Source: Liolophura sinensis
Taxonomy: Eukaryota > Mollusca > Polyplacophora > Chitonida > Chitonidae
Length of the DNA: 64,000 bases
Assembly (NCBI RefSeq): GCF_032854445.1
Contig: NC_088303.1
Span: 11,043,501-11,107,500, forward strand
Direction of reading: 5' to 3'
Part shown: positions 1-11,859 of the stretch, one piece after another
Numbering within the stretch: the first letter of the stretch is position 1
Layout of the letters: each line of letters begins with the position of its first letter
Notes under the pieces: model-generated
What the model saw: the letters and a program-made list of their open reading frames with translations, nothing else
Databases searched by the model: none
What the model was told of the DNA's origin: nothing
Program-made: the position numbers and the translations under genes

Positions 1-85
1 ACGTTCCTGGTTAATAATCGCAAGACCAATTTTCAAAACAATGTTTAAGACAAACCACGAAGGGACTAATAAAGTATGGTTAAAA
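1..85 (+). repeat. Dispersed repeat, copy 1 (window edge)
   Basis: Shares the spaced blocks AATAATCGCAAG, GCCAAT-like, CAAACCAC and AAAGTAT with about 16,620-16,700 and 50,500-50,590. No coding capacity is visible. It is probably the end of an unnamed interspersed element cut by the window edge. Confidence 0.4.
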
Positions 86-539
86 ATTTAGAAATTAAGA
101 AGAATTCGTGCGATGGATATCTACATAGTTATTTTCATAAGTGTGTTGCAACGTGGAACTTTTTTTCTGTAATGCGAAATAATCCTTAATCCCGGTGTAT
201 TAACCGATTTAATCCCATAGGAAGGGATAACAGGTGCAGTTTACTTTAACTGGAGTATTAATCATTTCGCAGCAAAAATGATTTTACTGTATCCAAAGTA
301 ATGAAATGTGATTAAACAACAGAATTTACAAAAGTCACTAAATGTAAATGTTGCTGAGAGACTTAACGTGAGCACTCTAGGAAAATGGTTGAGGTAAACT
401 ATAACAAGAATTGGGGAATTTCAGCTTCTCTATCAAATCTGACTAAACTGAAAGAAAATGCCACACTGGACGACCAGACAATAGTCACGCTGTGAACTGT
501 CCTAATGAAGAAAGTGAGAATCACACGATCTGACAGCTG

Positions 540-670
540 CATGGATAAACTGATTCCTAATATATTCCTGAAAGTAATATACTTTTAAGACAGGTGAAAT
601 AAATAGGTGGAATTAGAAGATGATATGGAATTGGTGACACGTAGAATAATATTAATTGATTCTTAATGAA
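540..670 (+). repeat. Dispersed repeat (GATATGGA.TTGGTGACAC family), copy 1
   Basis: Ends with GATATGGAATTGGTGACAC, which recurs at about 6,715-6,736 and, with one change, at about 9,113-9,135. Upstream blocks (ACAGGTGAAAT, TTTTAAGACAGG) also match those copies at the same spacing. No open reading frame spans it. Family unknown. Confidence 0.45.
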
Positions 671-939
671 GACCTTCAAAATGTCATTAACAACAGAAGG
701 CAAAAGGTCACATGAAAAGAGCATGGTTTTATCCCCTTAGGTTACAAAACAAAGGTATTTAAATGAGGATCCCGACGCATGTGTACTGTATATTTCTTGA
801 CGACACAAAAGCCGCACATCTCACATGCAGCTACAATGGGTGCACGGTACCAGCTTATATATCACTTCATTCGGGGAATTCCAGATGCAGATTTTATTAA
901 AGAAATACTTGTAGTAACTGAAGTGTGGAGATTGCAAAA

Positions 940-1230
940 ACCTTAACACAGTTTGACTTCTATTAGAAATAAATTTTAATTCCTGTTGTCAGATAAGGCC
1001 AGGCTCCTTTAGATTTGACCCGCACTTTCAAAATTTTCCAGCAAGACAAATTAAGGCTATTTGACATATCATTTGGCTCGTGCCGTTGTAGTCTGTGGCT
1101 TGTGGGTAATGAATACTAGTCCCTAATTTCACAGGAAATATACTCAATAATCCTACTAAGACTCGACACAAGGTTTTGGCAGTAAGCGTGGGTGCCCGCG
1201 TAGCCTGGGGACAAATGTGAAGGGGGGCAA
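940..1230 (+). repeat. Diverged direct repeat, copy 1 (partner 2,790-3,055)
   Basis: Shares CATTTCATTTGGCTCG-like, TCTGTGGCTTGTG, GTAATGAAT and GCGTGGG blocks, in the same order, with about 2,790-3,055. Function and family are unknown. Confidence 0.4.
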
Positions 1231-2394
1231 GAGGATATCATCAAACTACCGGAGCTAAAAAATTATGACGTAACAATAATTTGGTTCCTCTGTTTTACCA
1301 TTGTTGTGTTGCAATTCCAACGTGTATAGATTTGGTAGACAGACGTCGGAAATCTTATAGGTGATTGTGGGTTTAATTTCTACCTAATCCAGTGATGTGT
1401 CCATTTATTGTGTTAGGACATTTACTAAAAGGTGTACACATGTCTAATTTGTGCTCTTTACCAGAAGCGTGAATCACCGTCCAACTTGCCTGCATAATGA
1501 GAAATAATCCCTAATTCTGGTGGGTAATCTATTTTAATCCTATCGGATTATTTCGGGAAACATTTTCCTTTCCCGGGGCTATTTAGTAAGTAGTATTAGT
1601 CATTTAATAAACACTGATAATTTACATTACATATAGAACGTTCTTTGACAGTAAAATATTGTTCCTGTAATGTTGTTTAGAGCAATGGGAGATTTTACAC
1701 AACTGAGAAATGGTGCAAGACATTACTTGAATTTTTACCAGACCCTTTGACTTCATAGACCTTAATGCATTATCATCATAAAAAATTTCGCTAAAATGTT
1801 TTTTCTTAAAGTGAGATTTTGAATTAGAAGTCTTACGTCATGGTAATGACTTGGATTTTAATAATAATCGCTTCATATAACATTTCTCAAAAGTTTTTAG
1901 GTGTTTTTTTTATATATGATAAATATGGTACTTATGGCAATTTATATTCATGTGCAAAACTATTTAGAAGTCAGAAAATATATTACTGGACTTTACATCA
2001 CTGTATGTTCTCGCGATTCCCAGGAAAGACACAGTTACATGAAGGTCTACTCTTTAATCAAGAACTGACCTCTTACTGAAATAGGTAATGCAGTAATATA
2101 TAATGGATAGTTTTCGAACCATAGGCACATAAGCGGAATGGCATCCACGAATCTGATATACAAGGCTTGACGTCTAAAGTGGCATATATAAGCCTCAACA
2201 TCTTTGTGTTAAGAGCGATACTCCATGACACTTGACGGTCACCCATATAAGCAGTAGCTGCCGTGATACCGAGCCTAACGAAGAGTAAGATTGGCTCGAT
2301 AGCACATTGTGTGCACGGAGATAATCCAAAATACTTGTTTTTCTCCATACTTTGGCCTGTGTGCTCCAAGCATTCCTTTGACAAATGACATCTG

Positions 2395-2605
2395 GGTAAT
2401 TCAACGTGAAAGAAAAGTCTCTCTGTGAATTCAAGTCGAGCTGATGCTGGCTTCCTCCCCAGCCGTACGTGGGAAGGTCTGCCGGAAACCTGCGGATGGT
2501 CGTGAGTTTTCCCCGGGCTCTACCCGGTTTCCCCACCATAATGCTGGCCGCCGTCGTATAAATGAAATATTCTTGAGTACGGCGTAAAACACCAATCAAA
2601 TAAAT
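2395..2605 (+). mobile_element. tRNA-derived SINE, + orientation
   Basis: Matches the SINE family that recurs throughout this window. It has a B-box-like GAATTCAAGTC near 2,427, then the conserved central block (GGCTTCCTC, GTACGTGGGAAGGTCTGCC, CCTGCGGATGGTCGTG) and the 3' block TATAAATGAAATATTCTTGAG followed by an AATAAAT-type tail. The tRNA-like 5' head is degraded. Confidence 0.8.
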
Positions 2606-2789
2606 CATATAAAAGAAAAGTCGAATCATTTATTAACTCATTCAAACTTCAACACAAGGGTAAAAAGTGGACAATAATAAATTATAATCCATGGCTAAGG
2701 ATTTTGGCAGGTATTTCAAGACATTACTCCCTTCTTAAAACCAGGTACGCAATGTAACAAAATCTACAAGTATTAGCCGTTATGTGGAT

Positions 2790-3055
2790 ATTCCAGGCAG
2801 TTAAACATAGTTTAACTTGTGTTACAAATAGATAAATAATCTGTTGCCAGATAATTCTTTGCTTCATTTTCTGTACATGTTTTTCGCTGTGTCAAAATAA
2901 TACAGAGAAAAAAGGTAAAGTTTCTAGACATTTCATTTCGCTCGCAGCGTTGTGTTCTGTGGCTTGTGCGTAATGAATGCTAATCCCTAACCTTCAGGCG
3001 TGGGCGCCTGGATGACGGGGGAACACGGGGGGAGAGAGGGTGACATCGTCAGACA
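2790..3055 (+). repeat. Diverged direct repeat, copy 2 (partner 940-1,230)
   Basis: The second copy of the repeat described at 940-1,230; it ends in a G-rich stretch before 3,050. No coding capacity. Confidence 0.4.
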
Positions 3056-3173
3056 ACATCGCGCGCCGAAGGTGAAAATGATATGTGGTAAATAATATTT
3101 TACAAAAATATAAATTTTCTGATTAAACGAGACTCGTTAGTTCTTTGAATGAATAAACCCTTAATTATTTCTT

Positions 3174-3188
3174 GGGTTAGGGTTAGGG
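3174..3188 (+). repeat. Short TTAGGG run (interstitial telomere-like)
   Basis: GGGTTAGGGTTAGGG, two and a half units of the metazoan telomere hexamer. It is too short to mean more than a chance or repair-derived tract. Confidence 0.5.
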
Positions 3189-4146
3189 TATCAGACTACC
3201 TGACGTACCCAAACTCGAGGAATAAATATCAAAAGAGTTCTTTGTTTAATGCAGGCTGGTTAATAGGCCTATGTGCTTTTGTCCGTGAAACTTTGCATGG
3301 AATTTTAGCCACGACTTAGGTATGTAGTCTATATAAGTATGAAGAAAAGAGTAAATTAATGATGCAATGTCCTTCTTCGTCACCCAATCCAATAATTAGG
3401 AAGAACATATAAATGTTTAAGTTAGATATGTTCTATTTTGAACTCTCGTCAAAAATGTAGCATTTTCGCTTTGTGCTGTATGTCTTGGTCACGATAAACT
3501 TCATCTGTGTAACACTGTAGTTAGTTTTTGTCCATGTTTAAACTGATGGTCTATCAGAACTGTGTAGAACCATGCAATTTGCTTGTATAAATGAGGACTA
3601 ATCTCCAATTGCGACTGATTATCGCATTTATTCCGATCGAATAACTCAAAGAGCTCTCTCATTTACATGTGGAATTTTCTTAATAAGAGTATTCCTCATT
3701 TTAGAACCAATCGCAGTTTGCACGTCATCTTCGACACAGCAGTGCGATTCCCATGTTGTGTTACCAAGAAAAAATTATTTCCAAGAATTTACACAGCTGA
3801 GAATTATACAATGTTTGCAATAGTTTTGCAAAAGCCATCATCACAATAACCAAAATAAAATAGATTATCAGAAGGCTAAATCCAAGGACATTCGGCATGA
3901 TTATATACTTATTACGATATATGTATCATTGAACATTCCATCTAGTGTCATGCGCATTAAACAATATGATGATGACAGTTTGTATCCAGTTCAAAACACA
4001 TTCACACAGTTTGTTCAGGACAGTTTGATGTGTACTGTTACACCATTAACAAGCACTCTGAGGGGATATTCTGTGTATACGATAACCATATCTCTGTTGG
4101 GACAGCCGTGTAATTATCTTGAGTTATATCATGCGAGGGCAAATAC

Positions 4147-5434
4147 TTCTGTGAGGCAACATAATGCAGTCAGGATGTGTCCACTCCGGTTCTTCTTCTG
4201 TGGGACAAGATAATGCAAACAGGATGTGTCCACTCCCGATTCTCCTTCTGTGAACAACACAATGCAGTCAGGATGTTTCCAGTCTAGGTTTTTCTCCTGT
4301 GGGACAACATAATGCAGTCAGGCAGTTTCCAATCCCGGTTCTCCTTCTGTGAACAGCATAATGCAGTCAGGATGTTTCCACTCCAGGTTCTTCTTCTGTG
4401 GGCAAGATAATGCAGTCAGGATGTTTCCACTCCAGGTTCTTCTTCTGTGGAACAAAATAATGCAACCAGGATGTTTCCACTCCAGGTTCTTCTTCTGTGA
4501 AACAAGATAATGCAGCCAGGATGTTTCCACTATAGGTTCTTCTTCTGTGGGGCAAGATAATGCAGACAGAACGTTTCCACTCCAGGTTCTCCTTCTGTGA
4601 ACAACATAATGCAGACAGAATGTTTCCACTCCTGGTTCTCCTTCTGTGGGACAAGACAATGCAGTCAGGATGTTTCCACTCCAGGTTCTCCTTCTGTGAG
4701 ACAACATAAGGCAGTCAGGATGTTTCCAATCCAAGTTCTCCTTCTGTGGGGCAAGATAGTGCAGTCGGGCAGTTTCCACCCCAGGTTCTCCTTCTGTGGG
4801 TTAAGATAATGTAGTTGGGATGTTTTCACTCCAGATCCTCCTTCCGTGGGGCAAGATAGTGCAGTCGGGCAGTTTCCACCCCAGGTTCTCCTTCTGTGGG
4901 TTAAGATAATGTAGTTGGGATGTTTTCACTCCAGATCCTCCTTCCGTGGGGCAAGATAATGCAGTCAGGCAGTTTCCACCCCAGGTTCTCCTTTTGTGGG
5001 ACAACATAATGTTGTCAGGATGTTTTCACTCCAGGTTCTCCTTCTGACGGGCAAGATAATGTAGTCAGGATGTTTTCACTACAGGTTCTTCTTCTGTTGG
5101 GCAAGATAATGTAGTCAGGATGTTTCCACTACATGTTCTCCTTCTGTGGGACAACATATTGCAGCCAGGATGTTTCCAATCCAAGTTCGCCTTCTGTGGG
5201 GCAAGATAATGCAGTCAGGGTGTTTCCACTCTAGGTTTTCCTTCTGTGTGACAACGTAATGTAGCCAGGATGTTTTCACTCCGGGTTCTCCTTCTGTGTG
5301 ACAACATAATGTAGCCAGGATGTTTTCACTCCAGGTTCTCCTTCTGTGGGACAAGATAATGTAGCCAGGATGTTTTCACTCCAGGTTCTCCTTCTGTGGG
5401 ACAAGATAATGTAGTCAGGATGTTTCCACTCAAG
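4147..5434. repeat. 50-bp tandem satellite, about 26 copies
   Basis: The unit reads approximately CTGTGGGACAAGATAATGCA followed by GTCAGGATGTTTCCACTCCA and GGTTCTCCTT (50 bp). Because 50 is not a multiple of three, the minus strand gives shifting pseudo-frames with recurring words such as HRRRTWSGNI and KENLEWKHPD; these are not proteins. A higher-order 100-bp duplication is visible: the block beginning at 4,751 recurs almost unchanged at 4,851. Confidence 0.93.
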
Positions 5435-5529
5435 GCTATTAAAGGAAGGTTAATAGTTTAATATAAACCATGAGAGTAGTGTTAGTAATAACAAAATGTA
5501 TGTAAGACAAGTCTGAATTGTCTTGAGTT

Positions 5530-5800
5530 TTATCCTCGGGTTACACTGGCGACACAATCCTCGGATTACACTGGCGACACAAGCTGGTCTGTGGGACAAT
5601 ACAAAGCACATAGGATGTTCTTTAGAGGTGAAAAGCTTGCCCCTGACAATTATGTAAGCGACAAAATGTGTGTAAAACAGGAGTAGGTAAGTACATGTGA
5701 GTAAGTAAGCCAGTAAGTAAGTAGGGGGAGGGGTATATATAGCGACTGTCAAGAAATCGTGGTTGAAGCTTTTGCACACCACACAAACTGCAAGTGACGT
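5530..5800 (+). repeat. Diverged direct repeat, copy 1 (partner 8,110-8,320)
   Basis: Shared blocks in order: CTCGGATTACA, TTCTTTAGAGG, GAAAAGCTTGCC, TGACAAT, TGTCAAGAAA and AAGTGACGT. A GGGGTATATATAG stretch follows in this copy and a GGGGTATAAATG stretch follows the partner. That could be a shared promoter fragment, but no downstream coding exon was found in either place. Confidence 0.45.
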
Positions 5801-6599
5801 CCTGCTCTCACCAACACGCTTTACTCGCTTACACACGGCGGGGAAATCATTGTCCAAATAAAATGGAGCTTAAACAAAATTCTGCTTCATGGCCTCATAA
5901 GTCCAAGACCAGGTTGTGTTGACGTTCACGATTTACATGTGCTGTGCACATTGTTCTTTTGTCTTACATACTATGTTCTCTGCTTAATATCACCCGTACT
6001 TCTTAGAATATCATTCAGGATTATTCATTTCTCTATTCCTTCACTTGATATTTTTGGCTTTGTCGTCTGCTTACCGCTTCATGCGAGTGAACTGTTTGGA
6101 TGTGCGCAGTCTTAAATTGCCTTCACTTCATTATATTTATTTGATCGCAACTTCAATGGCTGGCACAATTTATTTTATATATGACAGCATTTTAGACTAC
6201 CTCCATCAGATTGTATTATTATATACAGAAATTGCTTCCATGCAGCAGATTGCAGTTTTATTTCTGTGTCTTTATCCATCTTATACACGTCTTTATTGTT
6301 GTCATTTCACGAATGACGGTCAAAAACAAACGCATGTAGCACAGTAAAAATAATGTATTTCAACTGGTTTTGATTTATATGCTTCACTTTATAATTATAC
6401 GTTATACCATGAGATGTGATAGTGTATACACACGATTTCTTATCCAAGCTGCCTTATACCTTGTGGCTGCGTTACAGTTATTAAACGATTGATAAACCCT
6501 AATCCATTATTTCGCCACTGCCATACCTTAGGCACAGTGCGAAGCAAAATTGTTGTCAAGGTGTCAAAGGAAGGGCGAATTCAATTGCACCATAAAATC

Positions 6600-6745
6600 G
6601 GTCTAACAGTGGACGGTTATACATTATTTTCACGCACGCTGCGAGCTGACCGAATGGACAGTGGGACCAGCTCGGTAACGGCATTGTATATTTGTGCAGA
6701 AAGGGGGCTTTTAGGGCGATATGGAATTGGTGACACCTGAAATGT
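6600..6745 (+). repeat. Dispersed repeat (GATATGGA.TTGGTGACAC family), copy 2
   Basis: Shares CTGCGAGCTG.CCGAAT.G.CAGTG, TTTTTAGG and GATATGGAATTGGTGACAC with about 8,960-9,145 and, more weakly, with about 540-670. The open frames across it are short and differ between copies. Confidence 0.5.
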
Positions 6746-7284
6746 CTTAATTGAAGTCCTTCACAATATCTGGTCATCTACACAGCTCATCTCCAGTCTG
6801 TTTGAAACCACATAATTCTCAACTGCTGCGCTGCAGTGCTTGAGAACTAAATGCAGACCTACATGTACGTCTTGCTTAACGAGCATAAGTAAGTCTATAC
6901 AGAAACAGTGATGTACTCAAAGCACAAAAGAATCTCTATAGACCAACTTGTTTTAGGCGCGAAATGCATTTCCCATTATTTACGCGATAGTTTTTTAATA
7001 GACATATGGACTAAATAAAAATAAAATTAAAATAAAGCATGCAGATCCTGCCTTCTATGGTTGACTTGTCGACTCCAACAGCTAAATGTGAGACATTATT
7101 CGAATACATGTACTTGATCGCCACTGACAATAACGTAGAACCAAGGTAGAACTAAGACGAGCTATATATGAGTTAGGGCCAAGGCCCTAACCTTGTGCCA
7201 CATACATGTATGGAGACGGCTGAGATAACGTGAAATCTTTTCTGAGATAAGTTTATACATATATATAAGTATATTATTCAGTTT

Positions 7285-7445
7285 AATTTTCACTTTTTTT
7301 GCTCGGGGTTCCGACTTTAAAATTCAGGAGTTAAGAAAAAGATATTCTCTGCCAAAGAATTTTTTTTCCACCATGTTATTTTTTTTTCTTCTAAAATTTT
7401 TTCTTTCTCTTTCAAAAATTTTTTTCTCTTCCAAAAATTATTTTC
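7285..7445. repeat. T-rich imperfect tandem / low-complexity tract
   Basis: Degenerate repeats of TTTTTTTCT(C)TTCCAAAA-type words, bracketed by two CACCATGT words at about 7,370 and 7,446. Confidence 0.6.
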
Positions 7446-7550
7446 ACCATGTCACTTATACGACTCCGAAGTTTAAGGCTGTATCGCACCAGATATCGTA
7501 GAGAGGATTGAATTAACTCATAGCAGCTGCCTGATGCGTGGATAATCACA

Positions 7551-7728
7551 GTATTTATTATGTATTTCATTGGTGTTTTATGCCATACTCAAGAATATTG
7601 CACTGATGCGACTGTGGCCAGCATTATGGTAGGAGGAAAGCGGGTTGAGTCCGGAGGAACCCTCGACAATCTGTAAGTTTCTACCCGACCTTCTCACGTA
7701 CGGCCGGAGAGCATGAGCTGGAAGTAAC
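7551..7728 (-). mobile_element. tRNA-derived SINE, reverse orientation, truncated
   Basis: Begins with the reverse of the 3' tail (ATTGGTGTTTTATGCC, CAAGAATATT, GGCCAGCATTATGG) and runs to GTACGGCCGGAGAGCATGAG. The tRNA-like head is missing. Confidence 0.75.
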
Positions 7729-8109
7729 CGAAATACAGGAGAATGTCGTCAGCGATATGTTGTTTGATGCTGGATAATAGTGGTCATCATTGTCTGATGC
7801 TGAATGATGTTAGTTATCATGGTTGGTAGAGGGGGGGGGGGTGTAAAACTATTTACATACTGAACATACTGAGTGAGAAATATTCACAAACAAAATGCTT
7901 AGAGCTAATTTAATTGATATATCGATGAAGACGTCCGTTAATTGTTACTTTTCAGTGTTGACTAAGCCTATTTTACAACGTCAACCTCAGCGTTTATGAA
8001 CATTACACATTTTTCTAAATGCCACTGATAGAATATTAATGCTGACAATCTCTCGCGCCGAGTGATTGTCATTAAGTCTGTCTGTGCTGCATCGAAACGA
8101 AGTATGCGT

Positions 8110-8320
8110 CACACTCGGATTACATGGGTGAAACAATCTGATCTCTGGGCCAAGGCAATGAACACAGATTCTTTAGAGGGGAAAAGCTTGCCAATGACAA
8201 TAATGTAACTAACAAAGTGCGTGCTAAACAAGAGAGGATAAGTAACTATGTAGGTGGGGAAGTTATTTTATTGAGTGTCAAGAAAGTGCAAGTCAGAGTT
8301 TTCCGGAAGTGACGTATTTT
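8110..8320 (+). repeat. Diverged direct repeat, copy 2 (partner 5,530-5,800)
   Basis: See the partner copy for the shared blocks. It is followed by two TATA-like motifs, GGGGTATAAATG near 8,345 and GGGTATAAAAGCGG near 8,480, but no coding exon is recognisable downstream. Confidence 0.45.
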
Positions 8321-8959
8321 CTACACAGCAGGCACGTTGAGAGGGGTATAAATGAACTTATTTTTCTAACTGTTACACAGAAATTTGTCACTTCTAAGTT
8401 ACAAACGGTCTCAAAACATTACAATGTTGTCTTACACTGAATGACCCGTCCCAACACCAACTACGTTTCGGTGTCCACTGGGTATAAAAGCGGTCCTTCA
8501 TATACTGTAAGCACAACAAAGGTTAAGATCGGTATTATCGGAGTAGAGGAATTTGTAAGTAGCAAAGTGCCACAACATTTCGGCAGTAATAAAAAAAACC
8601 CTCATAATTAGAATGCAGATATTTACCTTTGTTCTTCGCACGTACCCTTGTCTTCAGTCCTTACACCTGATCACCGTCAAAAGAAAATTATAAATAAGTA
8701 TATATGCCGTGAAACGCTAATAAAAGAATTATCAGTTTTAACCAACATTGTTAAATGCAGTCTGGAAACCATCATAAAATCAAAAAGTCAAACCTAACGA
8801 AAACGATTTTAATTTCATCAATTAGGAAGCAAAACCTCTTTGAATGCTATACATGTATTTTCATACCCGTAGCACAAACACTTCACTAAATCTTGTAATG
8901 TGTTGCGTTTTACAATGGAAATTCAATTTACAATAAAAACGGCATACAAAACGTGAAGA

Positions 8960-9145
8960 AAACTCCATATTGGACGGCAAGACAGTATAACCATGCACAC
9001 TGCGAGCTGGCCGAATAGGCAGTGAGAGTTGCACGACAAGACAGTTAGGTAAACGCATATTTGTGAGAGAACGATGTTTTTAGGACAGGGGAAATACATC
9101 GGTGAGATTAGAGAGGATATGGATTTGGTGACACACGGAATACTG
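8960..9145 (+). repeat. Dispersed repeat (GATATGGA.TTGGTGACAC family), copy 3
   Basis: Shares ACTGCGAGCTGGCCGAATAGG and GATATGGATTTGGTGACAC with the copy at 6,600-6,745 at comparable spacing. Same strand as the other two copies. Confidence 0.5.
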
Positions 9146-9280
9146 TTAATCGACTTTATTTTAATTTCAACAGTTGGAAAGCAAAACTAAATCTTGTAAA
9201 GTGTTATGTTTTTTTAATTTATATAAAGAATGCCTCAATTGAAATAGTTTTAAAGGGTATGTGCTTGTCCTTCAATGAAG

Positions 9281-9455
9281 TATTTATTTATTTATTTGAT
9301 TGGTGTTTTACGCCGTATTCAAGAATATTTCACTTATACGACGGCGGCCAGCATTGTGGTGGGAGGAAACCGGGCAGAGCCTTGGTGGAAAAACACGACC
9401 ATCCGCAGGTTGCTAGCAGGCCTTCCTACGTACGGCCGGGGAGGAAGCCAGCATG
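9281..9455 (-). mobile_element. tRNA-derived SINE, reverse orientation
   Basis: A well-conserved 3' part: the TATTTATTTATTTGATTGG tail, ACGCCGTATTCAAGAATATT, TACGACGGCGGCCAGCATT, and on to CCGGGGAGGAAGCCAGCATG. 5' truncated. The open frames here are repeat-derived. Confidence 0.85.
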
Positions 9456-10384
9456 TTTAATGAAGTAAAACTGAACATTATTCTATTCCATAATAATGGT
9501 TATGATTAATGGTCATTAAATCATTGCTTTTTTTTTTTGTAACGTCTAGATTACCCATTCTTATATTGAAGCTGGACAAGATAATGTAGGCTTTCATCCC
9601 AAAATCTTTGACACGAGTGAATAAATAAATAGGGGTCTGGGCAGAGGAGAATGAAGCTTTGCGCAAGACACGGGGACAGACTTTATAAAACGAACATTTT
9701 AACAACCAGTTAAAACTCTTTGCACTGTCATTCGGTTACAAAAGAATTTCCGTCGTGAGGTTAATCCCGTTTGTTATTGAATGGCCCATTAACTTTCAAC
9801 ATCCTTTACCCAGGATCATGAAGCTGTCCTACACTTAAGTGTGGTTTAGTCCTAAAGGAGAAGAAAAACATAAAAATGATACCAAAACCAGATGAAAGGG
9901 GTAAAAATTTATTTCAAATTTTCTTTTTCGATTTTTTCTTTCAGGAGAAAAGTCTATTTGAAAATATTTTGTGTGGTGGGTATTTGGAACCACCTTTTGG
10001 CATATATCGTCATCGCATAATAATGTTCAAAATAACGATGTGATGCATATCTAATAAATTTATTTGAATGTAAATATGTTGTTTATATCCAAACACATGT
10101 ATTTAATCCGAATTATGATAATATTTATAAATATCTTTAAAATATAAATATCAAACCACCAAATGATGAAGGTCTTTCCTACAATACAATAATAGTATGA
10201 GACGACTGCGAAATGTGCATTCTAATCCGTGTCAAAGAATGAAAAAGGCATGATTTCTCTCCGATTTATGGATATAAACAATAAAGTAATCTTAACAAAT
10301 CATGGTGCAGTTTAAGTCTAATGGGTTCAGCGGCTTATACTCTGAAAAACATTAGCTGGCGTCTTCGATGCAATTATCTCCCCT

Positions 10385-10520
10385 GAAGCCAACAGCTGTC
10401 GCAGTTGTGATCACGTGACTCATCCTCGTCACCTTTAATCCCAAGCTCATCTCGCCTCTCGAGGTAACATCTTTGCTGACACTTGGATGATAATCTCAGA
10501 TAATTAATTAGTAGCGGCTT
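10385..10520 (+). repeat. Dispersed repeat (GGTAACATCTTTGCTGAC family)
   Basis: Shares CTCATCTC.C.TCT, GGTAACATCTT.G.TGACA and a following TAATCTCAGA.AATTA block with about 11,470-11,545 and about 12,400-12,555. Unknown short interspersed family. Confidence 0.4.
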
Positions 10521-11047
10521 GTTCCTCACGAGATCACATTGTAATTCTCAGCTGAGAAGAAATATTTTGACAGTTCAAAACGTGCCATTTATCACTTAGC
10601 CCACAATGTCTCTACAATACTTGTTTCTTAAACGGCTAGTTAAATATTTGATGGTTATCTGAAACTTAAGTTCAACAAACTAAAATTATTTAAAATCTCT
10701 TATAATTCGGCGTTTTCCACAACAAACACTTTGGTCAATATGCCTCCTTAAACCATTAACGATGCTCATCCAAGAAAGAAATGAGTCTTTCCTCTTGTTT
10801 TTATTCTTGTTTTATCATCGTACAAATGAGGGTGTTCCAGTGAACTGTTTACTCATATTTCTCATAACATATCCCAGTGAAGTTTCGTTAGTTTTAACTC
10901 ATTTCTGTCGTTCTTATTTAAGGCGGTCCAGATCAAAATTCTATAACTTACTAAACGCTACTACAAAAATATTTCATCTAAAACCATAATTTTATGGTTC
11001 AAGGATATTGGAAAATAAACGTGCCACCGCAGCACATGCCAAAGGCA

Positions 11048-11210
11048 TCTCACAAATGCGGTCGCTGTGAGCTCAGTCTAGCTCCAGCTGGCTTCCTCTC
11101 CGGTCGTACGCGTGAGAGTCTTCCAGCAACCTGCGTATGGTCGCGATTTTCCTCACGGTCGTGGTTTCCTTGCATCATACTGCTGGTCGTCGTCTTATAA
11201 GGGAAATATA
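11048..11210 (+). mobile_element. tRNA-derived SINE, diverged, + orientation
   Basis: Carries ATGCGGTCGCTGTGAG, GGCTTCCTCTCCGGTCGTACG and CAACCTGCGTATGGTCG, ending at TCGTCTTATAAGGGAAATAT. Confidence 0.75.
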
Positions 11211-11469
11211 ACGCTGGCCGCTTTGCACTCGGGCAAGTTTTAAGGCTTAAAAGTCAACACGGAATGAAGTCATGATTTCCACCAGCACTTAATAATTCTA
11301 TCGCGTGTAAAAAGAAAATAAGTGTTCTATTATTTCTGCTTTAGATACACCTGTAGAGTGCGTTCTATTAAGTTTTCTGTTTGGAACTCTCGTTTAACGG
11401 CATTAAAAGAGATACGATTACAACCACTATAACGCCCTGGTTAAGTCGTCCGTTTCTTGTAATGTTCTT

Positions 11470-11545
11470 CACATTGTCACCTGACTTCTAATGGTAACAT
11501 CTTCGTTGACAGCTCAGAAATAATGTCAGACAATTATTAATCATG
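11470..11545 (+). repeat. Dispersed repeat (GGTAACATCTTTGCTGAC family)
   Basis: Carries GGTAACATCTTCGTTGACA and AATGTCAGACAATTATTAAT, matching about 10,470-10,520. Confidence 0.4.
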
Positions 11546-11624
11546 AAGTCTTTAAAAAATGATCTCGTTGAAGAGATCCAATAAGACTTACCAATCGCCA
11601 TATAGCGAGTCGCGTCAATACATG

Positions 11625-11859
11625 TATTTATTTACTCATTTCATTGGTGTTTTACGCCCTATTCCAGAATATTTCACTTATACAACGGCGGTCAGCATTA
11701 TGGCGTGAGGAAACCGGGCCGAGTCAGGTGAAACGCAAGGCCATCTATAGGTTTCCGGGCACACATTCTCACATATGACCAGAGAGGAAGCTAGCATGAT
11801 CTGGCCTTCAACTCATAGGTACCGTATTGTGCTGCCCGAGTACCCCAACCACTAGGCCA
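11625..11859 (-). mobile_element. tRNA-derived SINE, reverse, near full length
   Basis: Runs from the ATTTATTTAC tail through ATTGGTGTTTTACGCC and the central block to a tRNA-like end (CGAGTACCCCAACCACTAGG), so it keeps a recognisable though diverged head. Confidence 0.8.

Larger units (their letters stand above)
1..2394. other. Gene-free repeat-rich DNA
   Basis: No open frame longer than about 80 codons and no recognisable protein. It contains diverged dispersed repeats described separately: one at 1-85 resembling 16,620-16,700 and 50,500-50,590, one at about 540-670, and one at about 940-1,230 resembling 2,790-3,055. A short motif around AATAATCCCTAAT occurs at about 170-230 and again at about 1,500-1,560. 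Confidence 0.6.
5435..7540. other. Gene-free DNA with diverged repeats
   Basis: No recognisable protein. About 5,530-5,800 is a diverged duplicate of about 8,110-8,320. Copy 2 of the GATATGGA repeat lies at about 6,600-6,745. A long T-rich low-complexity tract lies at about 7,285-7,445. Confidence 0.55.

Noticed and set aside
3174-3188. Telomere-like TTAGGG run as evidence of a chromosome end or fusion
   Set aside because: Only two and a half units, with ordinary sequence on both sides.
4318-4779. 153-codon frame with repeated HRRRTWSGNI
   Set aside because: A translation of the 50-bp satellite. The unit is not a multiple of three, and neighbouring frames show the same words shifted.
8478-8500. 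GGGTATAAAAGCGG as a gene promoter
   Set aside because: A good TATA match, but no exon, splice signal or open frame follows, so a gene cannot be supported.
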